From the NCBI GenBank assembly GCA_964565795.1, contig CAZMGC010000014.1, positions 1 through 21,796 of the forward strand: a DNA stretch of 21,796 nt, given 5' to 3'. Position numbers and translations under genes: made by a program. The stretch is from 2-01-FULL-39-10-A sp964565795 (GTDB lineage: Bacteria; Patescibacteriota; Microgenomatia; Levybacterales; UBA12049). Under the pieces are notes generated by a model that saw nothing but the letters and a program-made list of their open reading frames with translations, was not told the DNA's origin and ran no database searches. Shown here piece by piece: positions 14,983-21,786 of the stretch; within the stretch, counting starts at the first letter, position 1; each line of letters opens with the position of its first letter.

Positions 14983-15075
14983 CCCCGAATAAAACTTGCT
15001 TGCTCTCGTGGTTTACATCCACGCATCGCAAGGGCGTTTATGCGGGGCAAGCTGTACACACCAAAAGGAGGCTAA
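14983..15075 (+). promoter_or_regulatory. Structured, GC-richer mreB leader
   Basis: This segment is visibly richer in G+C (about 51% by hand count over 96 nt) than its AT-rich surroundings. Nested stems can form: CCCCG (14983-14987) with CGGGG (15043-15047), CTTGC (14995-14999) with GCAAG (15028-15032), and CGTGG (15007-15011) with CCACG (15019-15023) closing a 7-nt loop. A competing 6-bp helix GCTTGC (14998-15003) with GCAAGC (15047-15052) excludes the first two. The segment ends in the mreB Shine-Dalgarno. I could not match it to a riboswitch class I know. Whether it is regulatory RNA or the scar of an insertion is open. Confidence 0.5.
15066..15071 (+). promoter_or_regulatory. Strong Shine-Dalgarno of mreB
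   Basis: AGGAGG, 4 nt before the ATG at 15076, with TAAATG joining the upstream in-frame stop to the start. It is the strongest ribosome-binding site in a window where most genes show none, so it decides the start at 15076 over the upstream copy. Confidence 0.75.
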
Positions 15076-16092
15076 ATGCTCTCTAAACGCATTGCTATCG
15101 ATCTTGGTACTGCTAACACATTGGTTTATCTCGGCGGAGAAGGAATTGTCATAAATGAGCCTACGGTTGTGGCTGTGACAGCTGAAGAAAATAAAGTTGT
15201 AGCTGTAGGAAAAGAAGCTAAAGAGATGCTTGGAAGAACGCCAGGAAATATAGTAGCAATGAGGCCGCTTCGAGACGGAGTTATTGCTGATTACACCATA
15301 ACCGAAGCAATGCTTTCTTATTTCATAGATAAGGCTACGGGCGCATCTAGGTTTTTTAAGCCTGAGGTTATGGTTTGTATTCCATCAGGCGTTACCCAGG
15401 TAGAGCGTAGAGCAGTTCTTGATGCCACAATGTCTGCTGGAGCAAAGGTAGCGTATTTAATAGACGAACCTCTTGCTGCAGCGATTGGCGCTAAAATTCC
15501 GATTGCGCAACCTGCAGGCCATATGGTGGTAGATATGGGTGGAGGTTCAACAGAAATCGCAGTTATTTCGTTAGGTGGTGTTGTGGTTCACGATTCCGTG
15601 AGAATGGGAGGAAACAAGATCGATGAAGCTATTTCCAATTACACAAAGAAGAAATTCAATCTTTTAATTGGAGAGCGAACTGCGGAGGAAATTAAGATTG
15701 AGATGGGAACAGCTTTGATTGAGGATAGAAAAGAAGCCACGGAAAAGAAAATGGAGATAAGAGGACGCGACAGTATAACAGGGCTTCCAAGAACTATTGA
15801 GCTTACTCAGGAGCAGGTAAACGAAGCTATTACGCCGATCCTTAATGAGATTATTCATGGAGTAAAAGGCGTGCTCGAGAAAACACCTCCAGAGCTCGCA
15901 AGTGATATTATAGATAAAGGAATAGTTATGAGCGGAGGAACATCTTTATTGAATAATTTTGATAAACTCATGACAAAGCAAACGGGAGTTCCATGTCATG
16001 TGGCTGAAGACGCTCTTTTGTGCGTGGTTAGAGGAACAGGCGTGGCTATTGAAAATATAGAACTATATAAGCGAAGTATATCAAGGAAATAG
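15076..16092 (+). CDS. mreB: Rod-shape-determining actin homologue MreB
   Basis: Forms membrane-associated filaments that guide cell-wall synthesis along the cell's length. The 338 residues are full length. Actin-fold motifs are intact: phosphate-1 loop IDLGTANT (8-15), the PLRDGVI segment (64-70), VMVCIPSG (98-105), IDEPLAAAIGA (129-139), phosphate-2 loop DMGGGSTE (153-160), and the adenosine motif GIVMSGGTSLL (282-292). The N-terminus MLSKRIAIDL lacks a long amphipathic extension. No mreC, mreD, rodA or pbp gene is adjacent, unlike the common mreBCD order. The 5' end is unusual: it follows a recoded copy of its own first 12 codons and a structured leader with a strong Shine-Dalgarno. Its first codons (CTC, CGC, ATC) look less AT-leaning than much of the window. 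Confidence 0.97.
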   Translation: MLSKRIAIDLGTANTLVYLGGEGIVINEPTVVAVTAEENKVVAVGKEAKEMLGRTPGNIVAMRPLRDGVIADYTITEAMLSYFIDKATGASRFFKPEVMVCIPSGVTQVERRAVLDATMSAGAKVAYLIDEPLAAAIGAKIPIAQPAGHMVVDMGGGSTEIAVISLGGVVVHDSVRMGGNKIDEAISNYTKKKFNLLIGERTAEEIKIEMGTALIEDRKEATEKKMEIRGRDSITGLPRTIELTQEQVNEAITPILNEIIHGVKGVLEKTPPELASDIIDKGIVMSGGTSLLNNFDKLMTKQTGVPCHVAEDALLCVVRGTGVAIENIELYKRSISRK

Positions 16093-16094
16093 TG

Positions 16095-16106
16095 ATTTTG
16101 AGTCTA
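16095..16106 (+). repeat. 12-bp direct repeat, left copy
   Basis: ATTTTGAGTCTA just after the mreB stop recurs exactly at 16311-16322, just before the GT26 gene. The two copies bound about 200 nt of AT-rich sequence with no ORF I can support. The repeat could be chance, a duplication, or a trace of an insertion. Confidence 0.45.
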
Positions 16107-16130
16107 AAAACCCTAGAGTATTTAGGCTTT
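16102..16130 (+). terminator. Weak candidate terminator after mreB
   Basis: GTCTAAA (16102-16108) can pair with TTTAGGC (16121-16127), including one G-U pair, across a 12-nt loop, followed by TTTATAT. The stem is AT-rich, the loop is large and the T-run is poor. Confidence 0.25.
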
Positions 16131-16310
16131 ATATGAAACTAATTACAAAATCAACAAAAATTGAAAATATTTTCACAAATATAACCGTATATAGTTTTAT
16201 TGATACGTCTAAATTTGTATTTAACAATAGCTTAGCCTCAGAAAAGAAAAATCAAAGCCAAATCTTGAGTAATTACTATACCCATACAGAGAAATAAGAT
16301 CTTGCAATAA

Positions 16311-16322
16311 ATTTTGAGTCTA
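16311..16322 (+). repeat. 12-bp direct repeat, right copy
   Basis: Exact second copy of ATTTTGAGTCTA. It lies just upstream of a weak -10-like TATAGT (16327-16332) that could start transcription near 16339, 8 nt before the GT26 ATG at 16347. Confidence 0.45.
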
Positions 16323-16346
16323 GTCTTATAGTTTGCGTAAGAATAC

Positions 16347-17045
16347 ATGAAAATAAAAGATATAATTTTTAAGATAGAGCCACTCAGTTTTAAAGAAGCC
16401 CTAGAGTATTTAGTGGAAAAAGCGGAAAAAAGTGGTAAGAAGACATTTGTTGTTACGATAAATCCTGAAATTATCATGCTGGCTCGTAAAGATTCCGAAT
16501 ACGAAAAAGTACTTAATTCTTCAGATTTAGCCTTGGCTGATGGTGTTGGTGTGTTATGGGCTGGTAAATTGTTTGGCAAGAAGTTTAACGGGAGAGTGCA
16601 TGGGGTTGATTTAGTAAATAGATTAGCGAAAAAGATAGCAGAAAAGCCTATAACGGTAGGCTTTTTAGGCGGAGTAGAAAACGTAGCACAAAATACCGCA
16701 GACTGCTTAGTAAATAAATATCCAGATCTTAAAGTTGCATATGCTCTAGAAGAGTGGCCTAGGGATTCTAAAGATTTGAAGTCAGATGTTTTGTTTGTGG
16801 CTTTCGGGTCGCCAAAGCAGGAAAAGTGGATATATGAAAATATGAATGAAATTGACGCTAAGGTTTTTATTGGAGTGGGAGGAGCTTTTGATTTCATATC
16901 AGGAAAAGTGATGCGCGCGCCTGTTTTTATTCGTCGTTTGGGATTCGAATGGTTATTTAGATTAATAATTCAGCCATGGAGAATTAAGAGGCAATTTGCG
17001 CTTGTAAGATTTGTGTTAGCGGTCATTAAGGAGAAGCTATTTTAG
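16347..17045 (+). CDS. WecB/TagA/CpsF family glycosyltransferase (GT26)
   Basis: Adds an N-acetyl-hexosamine-type sugar (ManNAc in the TagA/WecG branch) to a lipid-linked glycan intermediate at the inner membrane face, an early step of teichoic-acid-like or capsular polymer synthesis. The 232 residues match the family length. Family signatures are clear: TINPEIIMLARKD (37-49), LADGVGVLWAGK, GRVHGVDLV, FVAFGSPKQEKWI, and GVGGAFDFISGKVMRAP followed by the basic RLGFEWLFRLIIQPWR region that contacts the membrane. It opens the surface-glycan cluster, 27 nt before the first GT4 gene. A 219-codon frame on the opposite strand is only its shadow. Confidence 0.94.
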   Translation: MKIKDIIFKIEPLSFKEALEYLVEKAEKSGKKTFVVTINPEIIMLARKDSEYEKVLNSSDLALADGVGVLWAGKLFGKKFNGRVHGVDLVNRLAKKIAEKPITVGFLGGVENVAQNTADCLVNKYPDLKVAYALEEWPRDSKDLKSDVLFVAFGSPKQEKWIYENMNEIDAKVFIGVGGAFDFISGKVMRAPVFIRRLGFEWLFRLIIQPWRIKRQFALVRFVLAVIKEKLF

Positions 17046-17054
17046 GGTAAAATG

Positions 17055-17063
17055 TGTTATAAT
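17055..17063 (+). promoter_or_regulatory. Extended -10 promoter for the first GT4 gene
   Basis: TGT-TATAAT is a perfect hexamer with extension. It ends 8 nt before the ATG at 17072, so the message would start about 2 nt before the start codon (near-leaderless). No Shine-Dalgarno is seen. Confidence 0.6.
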
Positions 17064-17071
17064 TCCTGCCT

Positions 17072-18325
17072 ATGAAAATACTTTATTTATATATGTTTCC
17101 ACTCTGGGGAAATGGGAGTGGATCTTTTCTTAGAGAGCTTACAGCTGAGATGTCTAAGAGAGGACATGAAGTTGCAATCGTTTCTCCAGACAAGAGAAAG
17201 CTCCCTGGTGTTAAGCATTATGTAGTGAACGCGCCTCAAGACGGAGTTTTCGTAAGTCATCCGGAGTGGCCAAAGGGTAAAAAATTCTTTGACATGAATG
17301 GTCAGGAGCTGGGAAATATCTATAATGCATATCTAAAAACAAGTATAGATGCAACCGCTGATTTTAATCCCGAGATCATTCATGTATTTCATACAGCATT
17401 TCTTCCAGGAATTGCACGCGTTCTCAAAGTCCTTTTCGGAATCAAGTACATTATAACTACACATGGAAGTGATCTCGAATATTTAAGTCATGATAAGAGA
17501 TTTATGGGATTAATCAATGATGCAAATTCAATTGCAAGATATATAACAGCTGTTAGTGAACATACTAAAGGCCAGTATTTAAAAATGTTTGGATCTAACC
17601 TTAAGCCTAAAACTAAAGTAATAATGGGGGGCGTAAAGATATCAAACTATGAAGCAAATGAAAAATATATATCAGAAATAGATAAAAAATATGGGCTTAA
17701 GGATAAGAAGGTAGTTCTTTATACAGGCAGGTTAACCGTAAATAAGGGAGTTAAGTATCTAATAAATGCTGCTAGAAAGATTAATGGAACGGTGGTAATC
17801 GTAGGCGGAGGTATAGAAAAGGAAAATCTTGAAAAGCAAATTAAAGATTTGGGATTGAAAAATGTGATTATGGCAGGTTATATAAATCCAGCTAAATCTG
17901 CACTTTTCCACGCTTTTTATGAAAGAGCCGATGTTTATGTTTCCCCAAGTGTTTGGGATGAGCCATTTGGCCTCACAATTCTTGAAGCTATGGCTGCTAA
18001 TACACCAGTGGTAGCTACTAGAAAGGGTGGAATGCTTTCAGTCATTAAAGACGGGGAGAATGGATTTTTTGTTCGCGCAAGAAATAGCAAGGAAATAGCG
18101 GATAAGGTTAATCTTCTTCTTTCAAATGATGAGCTTAGAGAAAAAGCCGCAAAAAATGCCAGAAAAACAGTAGACGATAAATTTACCTGGGAGAAGATTG
18201 CTTCACAGTTTGAAGAAATTTACAAAAAGTTTACTTATTCAACCTCAGAATACATGGCTGTAGTGAAGGGTGCCGGGAAAAATGAGAACCGCGGAATAAA
18301 GCTTCCGATGTTGCGAAGACCATAA
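17072..18325 (+). CDS. GT4-family glycosyltransferase (first of two)
   Basis: Retaining GT-B glycosyltransferase that would move a sugar from a nucleotide donor to a surface-glycan acceptor. Of 417 residues, the N-terminal acceptor domain shows the Gly-rich loop PLWGNGSGSFLREL (10-23) and TTHGSDLEYLS (129-139). The C-terminal donor domain has TGRLTVNKGVKYL (218-230, with R220 and K225 for the phosphates), IVGGG, and the E-x7-E motif E297...E305 in DEPFGLTILEAMAANTPVVAT. A short polar tail (about 390-417) ends in LPMLRRP, beyond the usual fold. The donor and acceptor cannot be read from sequence. No signal peptide is present, so it is cytoplasmic or membrane-associated. It is followed 21 nt later by the DUF218 gene. 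Confidence 0.93.
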   Translation: MKILYLYMFPLWGNGSGSFLRELTAEMSKRGHEVAIVSPDKRKLPGVKHYVVNAPQDGVFVSHPEWPKGKKFFDMNGQELGNIYNAYLKTSIDATADFNPEIIHVFHTAFLPGIARVLKVLFGIKYIITTHGSDLEYLSHDKRFMGLINDANSIARYITAVSEHTKGQYLKMFGSNLKPKTKVIMGGVKISNYEANEKYISEIDKKYGLKDKKVVLYTGRLTVNKGVKYLINAARKINGTVVIVGGGIEKENLEKQIKDLGLKNVIMAGYINPAKSALFHAFYERADVYVSPSVWDEPFGLTILEAMAANTPVVATRKGGMLSVIKDGENGFFVRARNSKEIADKVNLLLSNDELREKAAKNARKTVDDKFTWEKIASQFEEIYKKFTYSTSEYMAVVKGAGKNENRGIKLPMLRRP

Positions 18326-18333
18326 AATAAATA

Positions 18334-18339
18334 TATCAT
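18334..18339 (+). promoter_or_regulatory. Candidate -10 box for the DUF218 gene
   Basis: TATCAT ends 7 nt before the ATG at 18347, consistent with a leaderless start. A TAAAAT at 18323-18328 is an alternative. Confidence 0.3.
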
Positions 18340-18346
18340 TTAGTTA

Positions 18347-19588
18347 ATGGCTGATATTATCCCTCCACAGGAAGTCAGACCAACTGCAGACACAAGACCT
18401 GCAGTTTCTTCAGTTTCTTCAGAGATAACTAATGCTCCGCAGCCCAAAGATCTTCTAATTGTTTTTGGACAAGGTCCAGTGAAGCCTCTTTTTAGAAGAG
18501 AAGATTTTAATCCGGAAGTTGAAGCTGATAAGCAAAGGCTCGATCAATGGGATGAATTTAAGAAAGACCCACTTCATAGTAATGAGCCAGATTTTAGAAT
18601 TTTGGAAGGAGAGCAGGTAAGAAGTTTGGAAGGATTGGACGCTGATCAGATTGAATCGAAAATGATAGAGCTTCAAAATCAAGGTAGATTTGGCTTGAAT
18701 CGCTGGGGAAGGCAGAATGGAGTAATGGCTGGCTTCGCAGCGCTTTCAGGACATTCTGAAAGAGTTCTTTTAAGTGGAGGAAAAACTATTCCAGAATGGG
18801 CTAAAGCAAAATTATCTTCTAAAAGACTTGAAGCTTGGCCTTCCGAAGCGCAACTCATGAAGGACATAATCGTAAGAAGGTTTGGCAGGTTATATGAAGA
18901 AAGATATGGAAAACCAATTACAGATGCGATTCTTACTGAGGATAGATCCACAAATACTTTAGAAAACTTTGCAAATACAGTTAATCTCAACCCGGAAGCT
19001 TTAGAGTCAGGTGTAGCTTCGGGTCTAGCCGCAGATTTTCATGTCCCTAGAACTGAAAGAATTGGTTTTCTTTTTACCGGTGAAGAAGTGCCTTGGGAAT
19101 CAGCACAGGCACTTGCGCAGTCAAGGCTTGATGCGATAAATGAAAGAAGGGAAGGGGTTAATACGCTAAATACAAAAACTGGTGAAGTGAAACCTGCGGG
19201 AAATAAAGAGATGTATCAGGAGATTCTTGATTGGATGACTGATCCTAAAAACGAAGAACTAGGAAAGAAGTCTTCCAATGAAAGAGAATTTGACGGAGCA
19301 CTTCAAGATCCAGACTTTTTAACTTATTGGATTGGATATATTGGAATAGTTGAGGATCCAAGGGTTTTACAAAAAACTGTACAACGATTGTCTTCTGATC
19401 CGAGATATTCTGAAGCTGCTACTCAAGCATTTGGCCTTGCAGGAATAGACTTTTCTAAATTATCAGGAAAAGATTTAACTATAATGCCAAAAACTGAGTT
19501 TGATTTAGTTAGAGAAAAATTACGAATTCTTATGACAAAGGAATATAGACGAATGCCAGGAAAACATGTGATGATGGGTAGAGCATAA
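18347..19588 (+). CDS. DUF218/YdcF-like protein
   Basis: Carries the DUF218 (YdcF/SanA/ElyC) signature, a family tied to envelope polysaccharide homeostasis but with no settled reaction. After a disordered N-terminus (1-33), the fold shows LLIVFGQGP (36-44), LLSGGKT (141-147), PSEAQLM (165-171), and TEDRSTNTLENF (197-208), in the family's order. Residues 231-240 (FHVPRTERIG) fit the last core strand. At 413 residues it is about twice the usual 150-260, with an insertion between the first two motifs (about 50-135) and a helical C-terminal extension (about 260-413) I do not recognise. Unlike ElyC or SanA it has no membrane segment, so it appears cytoplasmic. It sits between two GT4 genes and overlaps the next by one base (TAATG). 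Confidence 0.82.
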   Translation: MADIIPPQEVRPTADTRPAVSSVSSEITNAPQPKDLLIVFGQGPVKPLFRREDFNPEVEADKQRLDQWDEFKKDPLHSNEPDFRILEGEQVRSLEGLDADQIESKMIELQNQGRFGLNRWGRQNGVMAGFAALSGHSERVLLSGGKTIPEWAKAKLSSKRLEAWPSEAQLMKDIIVRRFGRLYEERYGKPITDAILTEDRSTNTLENFANTVNLNPEALESGVASGLAADFHVPRTERIGFLFTGEEVPWESAQALAQSRLDAINERREGVNTLNTKTGEVKPAGNKEMYQEILDWMTDPKNEELGKKSSNEREFDGALQDPDFLTYWIGYIGIVEDPRVLQKTVQRLSSDPRYSEAATQAFGLAGIDFSKLSGKDLTIMPKTEFDLVREKLRILMTKEYRRMPGKHVMMGRA

Positions 19589-20730
19589 TGAAAATATTAT
19601 TAGCAGCATCATTAAAAAGAAGAGTCGCAGAGGATGTTTCAGCTTCCAGGTCTAGAATTATTTATCAGCTAGCCGCGGGTCTTTTTAAAAAAGGGCATGA
19701 AGTTTCTCTTCTTGGAACAGGGGATAGTGTGATTAATGGTGTAAGGATCATTCCAATCATTCCAAAATCATTCGTGGATTTGCCAAAAGCCGAGAATCCA
19801 TTTTACGCTGAGACTTCGCATCTTGTGCGGATGTCAAGGAAAATTGAAGAAATTGGTAATGATTTCGACATAATTCATAACCACACTTATCCAGAGTTTA
19901 TAAATCTTATGGCTATAACTGGCACAAAAACTCCCGTGGTTACCACTGTTCATGCGCAAGCAACACCCGAGTTAGATGAGGTGTTGGGATCTTTTCCGGA
20001 TGCTAACCTTATCTCAATCTCAAAAGCACACATGGGACAGTTTAAAAAAGCAAAATTTACAGATTGTGTTTATAACGGGATAGATACAGACATTTATGGT
20101 TATTTTGAAAAAAATGAGGACTATATGCTTTGGTTAGGCCGTCTTTCTAAGGCAAGAGGTGATGATGGATCCTTTTTAGATCCAAAAGGTGTAGGTTGGG
20201 CAATAAAACTCGCAAAAGCGACTGGAAAAAAACTTTTAATTTCTGGAAGTGTAGAGGATCAGGAGTTCTATGATAAAGAAATAAAACCTAATTTGGGGGA
20301 AAATATACGTTGGCATGGAAAAATTTCTTCAGAGCAAAGACTTGAAAGGAGTGAGGTGGTAAGAATTATGAAACACGCAAAAATATTTTTAATGACCATT
20401 AATTGGAATGAACCTTTTGGATTAGTAATGGCAGAGGCTATGAGCTGTGGGACTCCTGTGGTGGGTTTTAACAAAGGAAGTGTGCCTGAGATAATTCGCG
20501 ATGGAGTTACTGGTTTTACAATAGAGCATGACGGAAATCTTAGTAAATTTTCGGTTACCAAAACAGGACTATTAGGTTTGGTAGAAGCGGTTAATAAGAT
20601 TTACTCATTAAGTGATGAAGAATATGTAGTTATGAGAAGAGCTTCAAGAAAACATGTTGAAGAAAATTTTACAGTTGATAAAATGGTAGAAGAATACGAG
20701 AAAGTCTACAAAAAAATTGTAGGCTCATAA
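19588..20730 (+). CDS. GT4-family glycosyltransferase (second of two)
   Basis: A second retaining GT-B enzyme, 380 residues, in the same cluster. The acceptor half has ASRSRIIYQLAAGLFKKGHEV (19-39) and DIIHNHTYPE (94-103); the donor half has WLGRLSKARG (182-191), GWAIKLAKATGKKLLISGS, and the E-x7-E motif E275...E283 in NEPFGLVMAEAMSCGTPVVGF. It differs clearly in sequence from the other GT4 here, so it is not a recent duplicate. Its ATG overlaps the DUF218 stop, so the two should be translated together. galT-like follows 1 nt after its stop. The sugar and acceptor cannot be deduced. Confidence 0.93.
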   Translation: MKILLAASLKRRVAEDVSASRSRIIYQLAAGLFKKGHEVSLLGTGDSVINGVRIIPIIPKSFVDLPKAENPFYAETSHLVRMSRKIEEIGNDFDIIHNHTYPEFINLMAITGTKTPVVTTVHAQATPELDEVLGSFPDANLISISKAHMGQFKKAKFTDCVYNGIDTDIYGYFEKNEDYMLWLGRLSKARGDDGSFLDPKGVGWAIKLAKATGKKLLISGSVEDQEFYDKEIKPNLGENIRWHGKISSEQRLERSEVVRIMKHAKIFLMTINWNEPFGLVMAEAMSCGTPVVGFNKGSVPEIIRDGVTGFTIEHDGNLSKFSVTKTGLLGLVEAVNKIYSLSDEEYVVMRRASRKHVEENFTVDKMVEEYEKVYKKIVGS

Positions 20731-20731
20731 C

Positions 20732-21571
20732 ATGCCCGATTTTAGATTTATTCAAGATCCTGCCTCTGGCGGGTGGGTTATTTCTGCTCCAAAGCGCGCT
20801 AAGAGACCAGATCAAGCAGCAGGAGTAGAGCCGCCGTGTCCATTTGAGCCAGGTCAAGAGGATCCTATTGTTACCCTTAATCAAGTTAGAGTGGTTCCAA
20901 ATAAATACCCTTTTGCTCCAATCCATGAAATAATAATTCATTCCGATGATCATCATAAAAACTTCGATGAATTACCCGTTCATATGTCTGAAGATATTTT
21001 TAATGTTTACCAAAAGCGTTTTCAGGAACACAAAAATAAGGGTCAGGTGTATATTTTCCATAATCAGGGAAAAAGGGCGGGGGAGAGTCTTCCACACCCC
21101 CACACACAGCTTGCAGTTGTTCCTTCGGAAGTTAAATTAGAAATTCCAGAGCTTCATATAGGAACAGAAGAAAAGAAAAATTTAAAACACCTTTATTTTT
21201 TTTGTCCGGCAAATTCTGAGTGGCCGGATGAAGTTTGGGTTGCGCCGCATAGTTCTGGAGTTTCCTTTGGAGATGCGACAAGTGAAGAGGTTAGCGAGTT
21301 AGCATTTGTAGTAGGCCGTCTTCTTCAGATCTTTGATCTTAGACATGGTCATGATTTTCCATTTAATTTCTATATTTATCCTGGAAGAAATTGGTATTTA
21401 AGATTTATTCCGAGGCTAAAGACATTGGGTGGATTTGAAGTAGGAACTGGGGTTTGGGTAAATACGCAAGCTCCATTTGAAACGTTTGAGTTCATAAAAG
21501 AACACTTCGATAATCCTGATATTGAGAAAATAAAAAGTCAGCACTTAGCTGATTACTGGAAGAGTGTTTAG
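20732..21571 (+). CDS. GalT-like hexose-1-phosphate nucleotidyltransferase (HIT superfamily)
   Basis: Resembles galactose-1-phosphate uridylyltransferase, which exchanges UMP between UDP-glucose and galactose-1-phosphate; the actual sugar or nucleotide may differ. At 279 residues it is shorter than the common 330-350. Visible: NKYPFAP (57-63), FHNQGKRAGESLPHPHTQ with the HxHxQ active site (H122, H124 nucleophile, Q126), and C-terminal PFNFYIYPG and GGFEVGTGVWVNT. The zinc motif usually written CPFCPG reads CPFEPG (36-41), so one Cys ligand is Glu, and the late His of the second half-domain is Arg (WYLRFIPR). It ends the glycan cluster and would supply activated sugars to it. Its stop overlaps the convergent HTH gene. 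Confidence 0.85.
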   Translation: MPDFRFIQDPASGGWVISAPKRAKRPDQAAGVEPPCPFEPGQEDPIVTLNQVRVVPNKYPFAPIHEIIIHSDDHHKNFDELPVHMSEDIFNVYQKRFQEHKNKGQVYIFHNQGKRAGESLPHPHTQLAVVPSEVKLEIPELHIGTEEKKNLKHLYFFCPANSEWPDEVWVAPHSSGVSFGDATSEEVSELAFVVGRLLQIFDLRHGHDFPFNFYIYPGRNWYLRFIPRLKTLGGFEVGTGVWVNTQAPFETFEFIKEHFDNPDIEKIKSQHLADYWKSV

Positions 21572-21777
21572 TCTTCTTTAACTTGGATTCCTAGGAGGTA
21601 GAGAATAGCTTCTTTTCTGTATCTTCGATCTCCTCGGGAATTAATTCTAATTGCTGGAAGCTTTCCTCTCTTGCCCCATCTTTTTAGCGTTAGGGGAGAT
21701 ACACGTAGAACTTGGGCTGCTTCTCTTACTGTTAAGAGATCTGGTAGGTTAGATATTGATATGCTTTGATCAGCCAT
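21568..21777 (-). CDS. Small MerR/excisionase-type helix-turn-helix protein
   Basis: A 69-residue DNA-binding protein of the HTH_17/excisionase type. LLTVREAAQVLRVSPLTLKRWGKRG (about 14-38) is the winged helix-turn-helix core, with RRYRKEAILYLLG completing the wing and last helix. No second domain follows. It may be a local regulator or an excisionase leftover; no integrase, att site or phage gene is visible here. The stop overlaps the galT-like stop by 3 nt on the opposite strand. The start ATG has AAGG 3 nt upstream and a -10-like TATACT 9 nt upstream. Confidence 0.82.
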   Translation of the reverse strand: MADQSISISNLPDLLTVREAAQVLRVSPLTLKRWGKRGKLPAIRINSRGDRRYRKEAILYLLGIQVKED

Positions 21778-21786
21778 AGCCTTGTA

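Larger units (their letters stand above)
14949..15086 (+). pseudogene. Recoded N-terminal fragment of mreB / leader ORF
   Basis: A 45-codon frame starts with MLSKRIAIDLGT, identical to the first 12 residues of MreB 127 nt downstream. It then has PN where MreB has AN, and diverges completely. Over the 36 shared bases 10 differ, in 8 codons, and every difference is synonymous (for example TTA/CTC, AGA/CGC, GGA/GGT). The frame continues through the structured segment and stops at TAA 15084-15086, 11 nt inside mreB and in a different frame (127 is not a multiple of 3), so the second start could be coupled to its translation. It could be a remnant of a duplicated or replaced mreB 5' end, or a leader peptide. 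An ATP-binding fragment this short cannot fold as MreB. Confidence 0.6.

Noticed and set aside
14975..15071. CCTC in copy 1 as an anti-Shine-Dalgarno pairing with GAGG
   Set aside because: Only four bases pair and the match does not extend, so it is well within chance.
14822..15076. Equal 127-nt distances from predicted start site to copy-1 ATG and from there to copy-2 ATG
   Set aside because: The two segments share no sequence similarity and the start site is only predicted, so the equality is treated as coincidence.
14949..15110. Translational bypassing from mreB copy 1 to copy 2, as in phage T4 gene 60
   Set aside because: Copy 2 has its own ATG and strong Shine-Dalgarno, so bypassing is not needed, and the take-off and landing codons (GGA and GGT) do not match.
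16238..16897. 219-codon frame opposite the GT26 gene
   Set aside because: The plus-strand frame holds every GT26 motif; the minus-strand product has no recognisable domain and composition typical of a shadow frame.
21568..21777. Prophage or integrative element marked by the excisionase-like gene
   Set aside because: No integrase, att repeat or phage gene is visible, and such small HTH genes also occur as stand-alone regulators.
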